Source: Flavobacterium defluvii
GTDB lineage: Bacteria; Bacteroidota; Bacteroidia; Flavobacteriales; Flavobacteriaceae
Assembly (NCBI RefSeq): GCF_900129555.1
Contig: NZ_FQWC01000001.1
Span: 124,001-188,000 of the forward strand
DNA length: 64,000 bases
Direction: 5' to 3'
Below, one piece after another: positions 63,789-64,000 of this stretch. Each line of letters starts with the position of its first letter. Positions within the stretch are counted from its first letter, which is position 1. Both the position numbers and the translations under genes were made by a program. Below the pieces are notes generated by a model. The model ran no database searches, was not told the origin of the DNA, and saw only the letters and a list, made by a program, of their open reading frames with translations.

Positions 63789-63836
63789 CCTTTGTAAAAA
63801 AGTTACAATACATACAAGAAAAATAATAGAAAAAAT

Positions 63837-64000
63837 ATGAGAAATTTAAACAATGTACCTAAAGTAATTTCAGAGTCAAAAAGTATTGGACACCCAATCG
63901 ACTTTAAATGGACAAAAAAGAAAATAGACGAGTTTTTAGACCCTCTTGAAGGAAACGAAGCTTTAGAAAATGTATTAATGCAAATCAATCATAAAGCTTC
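63837..64000 (+). CDS. Unrecognised protein, N-terminal fragment
   Basis: An ATG at 63837 opens a frame that runs past the window end (54 codons seen). The visible part (LNNVPKVISESKSIGH, then DFKWTKKKIDEFLDPLEGNE) has no signal peptide or membrane segment, is predicted helical, and matches no family I know. The preceding -7 box supports it as a real start. Confidence 0.55.
   Translation, partial: MRNLNNVPKVISESKSIGHPIDFKWTKKKIDEFLDPLEGNEALENVLMQINHKA

Larger units (their letters stand above)
63496..63836. other. Gap between pruA and the last gene
   Basis: These 341 bp hold the pruA terminator, an AT-rich stretch without genes, and a TAAATTTG -7 box (63781-63788) for the gene starting at 63837. 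Nothing else is seen. Confidence 0.6.

Overview
The window looks like chromosomal DNA from a flavobacterium, most likely the genus Flavobacterium. The evidence is the low G+C content, the gliding genes gldB and gldC, a type IX secretion plug-family protein, Bacteroidetes-only families (DUF5916, DUF6702), general absence of Shine-Dalgarno sequences, and repeated TAnnTTTG -7 promoter boxes. I see no prophage, CRISPR array, rRNA operon or transposase-bearing insertion sequence. Most of the window is core genome. The accessory signal lies in small palindromic elements between genes and in one nuclease-bearing mini-element.

Region 1 (1-14100, minus strand) is a near-complete division and cell-wall cluster transcribed in the order mraZ-rsmH-ftsL-ftsI-murE-mraY-murD-ftsW-murG-murC-ftsQ-ftsA. 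ftsA runs off the left edge. Upstream of mraZ are three GTGGT repeats at exact 10-bp spacing, which fit a MraZ operator. Region 2 (14300-21000) holds an alpha/beta hydrolase, engB, the gliding pair gldB-gldC, nadE, an orphan LuxR-type response regulator, and a dnaG whose zinc-ribbon ligands are all replaced. Region 3 (21000-27200) has an ECF sigma factor, a membrane protein likely to be its anti-sigma partner, a barrel protein, a polyprenyl synthase, a lipoprotein and rlmN.

Region 4 (27200-31500) is a surface module: two YceI genes, each preceded by an identical ATGAT-N4-ATCAT palindrome with identical promoter spacing, then a barrel protein, a third YceI-like protein, and a LEA-like repeat lipoprotein behind a possible sigma-54 promoter. 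Region 5 (31500-42600) holds an O-methyltransferase, a PAP2 phosphatase, a TatA-type protein, an M1 peptidase, an overlapping run of three paralogous carboxypeptidase-regulatory-like proteins plus a DUF6702 protein, pepE, two identical tRNA-Gly(TCC) genes, and two convergent L,D-transpeptidase-type genes whose ends overlap.

Region 6 (42800-55600) holds a DUF5916 outer-membrane protein, gpmI, a DUF445 protein, map, a 510-bp element with terminal inverted repeats carrying a GxxExxY nuclease, a methyltransferase, a SNF2 helicase, the T9SS plug-family protein and apaG. Region 7 (55560-61680, minus strand) is the known four-gene ligase-associated DNA repair cluster (exonuclease, ATP-dependent ligase, Lhr-type helicase, PdeM phosphoesterase). 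Two copies of one palindromic repeat flank its ligase gene. The window ends with pruA and the start of an unrecognised gene.

The strongest leads for something undescribed are the GxxExxY element with its related nearby repeat, the twin YceI operators, the palindrome spanning the plug start codon, and the zinc-less DnaG.
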